This document shows positions 59,053 to 60,876 of a stretch of DNA of 60,876 bases, one piece after another; the stretch's first letter is position 1, and the number at the start of each line of letters is the position of its first letter. The notes below the pieces were generated by a model. The model searched no databases. It was not told the DNA's origin and saw only the letters and a list, made by a program, of their open reading frames with translations. This DNA comes from Deltaproteobacteria bacterium. GTDB lineage: Bacteria; Myxococcota; JADLHZ01. The translations under genes were made by a program, and so were the position numbers. Where the stretch lies: the NCBI GenBank assembly GCA_020848545.1, contig JADLHZ010000153.1, positions 1 through 60,876 of the forward strand, given 5' to 3'.

Positions 59053-59822
59053 AGGGAACCGTGCTCGTCGTCGAAGACAACCCGGTCATGCTCCGGTTCC
59101 TGCAGCTCACGCTCGAAAGCGACGGCTACCGGGTGCTTGCTGTCTCAGATGCGCGCTCGGCGCTCGAGTTGTTGCGCAAGGACGCGCCCGACGTCGTCCT
59201 CCAAGATCTGATCCTCCCGGACTCTTTTGGTTTCTCGTTGATGGCAGAGCTGCAAGCATCGCCACACACGGCCGCCGTGCCGGCCATCGCCATCTCGGGC
59301 GTCAAGCCACGTTTGCAGGATGCCTGGAGCGGCGGTGTTGGCTTCGCTGCATACCTGCAAAAACCCGTTTCCCCTGAGGTGTTGTTGCAGACCGTCGAAT
59401 TCGTCCTGCGGCGCGCGCAGGTGGACGAAGCGGTCATCGGGCTTTCGCGAAGTTGCCTCGTCGTCGATCACGACGAAACTCAGCGCGAGCGCCTCCGGGA
59501 CCGGCTCGTTGCGATGGGTTTCTCGGTCGTGACTGCTCCATCGGCCAGTGGCGCGTTGGCCGAGCTCTCGACTCGAGACATCAGCCTAATCGTGAGCGCG
59601 GTTTTCATGCCTGGCGGAAACGGCTTTTCGCTCTGCTCCGCTGCTCGCGCGCTCGAGCGTTCGGCCTCGACGACGATCGTGCTCGTTGCCACGGTGGCCG
59701 GGACCGACAAGGACCGCGAGCGCGCGGAGGAAGCTGGCGCTGACGCGCTGATCATGGGGACTGAAACGTATTGGGGGCTCGAGCGCGCAGTGCGATATCT
59801 CCTGTCGCAACAGCCTGGGTAG
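59049..59822 (+). CDS. Dual receiver protein with inactive second receiver
   Basis: 257 aa. Receiver 1 (1-125) has VLVVEDNPVMLRFLQLTL, Asp in DVVLQDLILPDSFGF and YLQKPV. Receiver 2 (about 135-255) has LVVDHDETQRERLRDRL, but the phospho-site strand reads LIVSAVFMPGGNGF, with Ala in the Asp position, and lacks the final Lys-Pro. It is probably a phospho-dependent adaptor. No output domain. Coupled to the previous receiver (ATGA). Confidence 0.85.
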   Translation: MKGTVLVVEDNPVMLRFLQLTLESDGYRVLAVSDARSALELLRKDAPDVVLQDLILPDSFGFSLMAELQASPHTAAVPAIAISGVKPRLQDAWSGGVGFAAYLQKPVSPEVLLQTVEFVLRRAQVDEAVIGLSRSCLVVDHDETQRERLRDRLVAMGFSVVTAPSASGALAELSTRDISLIVSAVFMPGGNGFSLCSAARALERSASTTIVLVATVAGTDKDRERAEEAGADALIMGTETYWGLERAVRYLLSQQPG

Positions 59823-59959
59823 TGGCCATCCGTGATGCATCCGCGCTCACAAGACAGCGTGTACGCTGTGTAGAGCGCCCGCCGATCGGCGTAACCAAAA
59901 ATTGGTGCGGAGACAGCGCAAGTATTGGTCGCGCCCGGCTGCGCGCGCGGCAATCCTCC

Positions 59960-60060
59960 GCAGCAGGGAATTACTGGGCCGATGGCTGCGTGAGTTGCGC
60001 CTCGCGAAACGGCTGACGCAGAAAGCTCGGGCCTACTTCGACACTTTCGACGGGATGTTC
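59960..60060 (+). pseudogene. Possible XRE-type regulator N-terminal fragment
   Basis: The reading frame gives SRELLGRWLRELRLAKRLTQ, which resembles the first helix of XRE-type helix-turn-helix proteins, before losing similarity at KARAYFDTFDG. The match covers only about 20 residues, so this is a weak call. Confidence 0.25.
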
Positions 60061-60098
60061 GCCGCCGTTGCACAGCGCCGCGGGCTCGCGTGCTGCGG

Positions 60099-60388
60099 AG
60101 CAAGCGAGCGGAGTACGGCAAGCAAATAGTCTACGCACTGGGTATACGATTGAGCGCCGAGTTCGGCGACGGGTTTTCGAACAAGAACCTCTGGAACATG
60201 ATTCGATTCGCCGAGGTCTTTGGCGACGTGGCAATTGTCGCCGCGCTGCGTAGACAATTGAGCTGGACGCATTTCCGGCGGCTCATCTACATCGACGATC
60301 CATTGAAGCGTGATTTCTACGCCGAGATGTGCGCCATCGAGCGCTGGAGCACGAGGACGCTCGAGGAGAAGATCTCGAGCATGCTCTC
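60099..60388 (+). pseudogene. Truncated DUF1016 (YhcG-type) N-terminal fragment
   Basis: About 95 codons match the N-terminal domain of DUF1016/YhcG-type putative nucleases: RAEYGKQIVYALGIRLSAEF, NLWNMIRFAEVFGDVAIVAA, LRRQLSWTHFRRLIYIDDPL and KRDFYAEMCAIERWSTRTLE. Similarity stops abruptly after KISSML, so the C-terminal PD-(D/E)xK nuclease domain is missing. The 5' part before RAEYG is also gone. These genes often belong to defence or mobile islands. Confidence 0.75.
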
Positions 60389-60612
60389 GTGCCAAGCTCC
60401 GCTCGCGTGTAGCCGAGGAGCTTTGCCCATGCTTCGTCAGTGCGCGCTGCGCCCGTTTCGATGTTCCACTCCCACGTGCCCAGGTTGGTGCTTTCGTTGA
60501 TGCTCGCCAGGCGGTCGCGCTCGTCGCGAAGGGTCCGCTCCGTAGACCTGCGCTCGGTGATGTCGTGGGCGGAGACGAAGATCATGTCGCGCTCGTTGAT
60601 CGCTCGGGCCAT
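60388..60612 (-). pseudogene. PAS-domain sensor kinase fragment
   Basis: The minus strand encodes MARAINERDMIFVSAHDITE followed by ERTLRDERDRLASINESTNL and GTWEWNIETGAARTDEAWAK: the end of one PAS unit, a linker helix and the start of a second PAS domain. Similarity ends after LGYTRAELG at about 60388, exactly where the DUF1016 fragment ends on the other strand. Upstream coding sequence is also lost. This is a truncated remnant. Confidence 0.7.
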
Positions 60613-60876
60613 CGAACGACGCGCCCTTCAAAGGTATCGTGTTTCGCGCACAGCATACCGCCTGCTGTCGACGCCTCACCGAAAGCGTCAAGACGACGCG
60701 TGCTTTGACAGGTGCCAGAAAACACTGCACTGCCACCTGTCAGCAGAAAGCTTCGCCGCTCGCCAGAACTGACCCTGTCGTGCTCGCCAAGAATGGACCG
60801 GTGAATCAGCGCGGCGGCGAGCGTCGTTGCGCGGAGCAGTACCGAGCATCGAGGCATGGCTCGCAAGCGACCGTGC

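Larger units (their letters stand above)
59823..60876. other. Scar region of gene fragments at the right edge
   Basis: About 1.05 kb without an intact gene. It holds three fragments described separately: a possible XRE-type N-terminus, a DUF1016 nuclease piece (plus) and a PAS kinase piece (minus). The last ~250 bases have no recognisable coding sequence. I see no terminal repeat or transposase. Confidence 0.6.

Noticed and set aside
60380-60400. Sigma-54-like TGGCACG on the minus strand near 60395
   Set aside because: The spacing to the downstream TGC is off by one and it lies inside the PAS fragment at the recombination joint.
1-60876. tRNA, rRNA, CRISPR arrays, insertion sequences or att sites
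   Set aside because: I looked for direct-repeat arrays, transposase-like products, terminal repeats and cloverleaf-like segments and found none that I could support.

Overview
The window is high-GC DNA from a diderm, most likely a deltaproteobacterium-like lineage such as Myxococcota. Both P-ring and L-ring genes (flgI, flgH) are present. Two-component, HDOD, sigma-54 activator and partner-switching proteins are dense, and genes are tightly packed with 4-base start/stop overlaps. The lineage is an inference from gene content; no rRNA, tRNA or phylogenetic marker is present.

Layout. (1) 1-9782: sensory and regulatory genes. These are a histidine kinase fragment, a receiver-kinase, three HDOD proteins, a membrane kinase with a worn ATPase domain, a degenerate GGDEF protein, a lone kinase dimerisation domain and a glycosyltransferase-methyltransferase. 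(2) 9791-12490: filament genes fliS, fliD, fliC, with a clear terminator behind fliC. (3) 12705-32481, minus strand: a hybrid kinase, then, reading from the promoter end, fliL-fliM-fliN-fliO-fliP-fliQ-fliR-[39-aa ORF]-flhB-flhA-flhF-flhG-fliA-flgF-flgG-flgA-flgH-flgI-flgJ(M23)-flgM-flgN-flgK-flgL. (4) 32660-34069: a sigma-54 activator (FlrC/FlgR type) between two good -24/-12 promoters. One (minus, 32506-32521) faces fliL. The other (plus, 34216-34231) faces the rod/hook operon. (5) 34244-46389, plus: an unknown repeat-like protein, then flgB-flgC-fliE-fliF-fliG-fliH-fliI-fliJ-motE-like-fliK-flgD-flgE-flbD-motA-motB. (6) 46422-48376: a second sigma-54 activator and a receiver protein. (7) 48387-51615: a partner-switching module made of a SpoIIAA/STAS-like protein, a HAMP-PP2C phosphatase, a STAS-like protein with a zinc ribbon, a 32-aa basic ORF and an RsbW-like ATPase. 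(8) 51609-54738: a receiver protein, a receiver-GGDEF protein and, divergently, a MinD/FlhG-like ATPase with a C-terminal PilZ-like domain. (9) 54739-60876: a receiver protein, a MASE1-CHASE-PAS histidine kinase broken by two frameshifts with two intact downstream receiver genes, and a scar of gene fragments (helicase tail, possible XRE regulator, DUF1016 nuclease, PAS kinase).

How it fits together. The central sigma-54 activator probably turns on export/switch/ring genes leftward and rod/hook/stator genes rightward. FliA and its anti-sigma factor FlgM would then control late genes such as fliC. FlhF and FlhG probably set flagellar position and number. The second MinD-like protein with PilZ, next to a diguanylate cyclase, suggests c-di-GMP input. 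No chemotaxis (che) gene is in the window.
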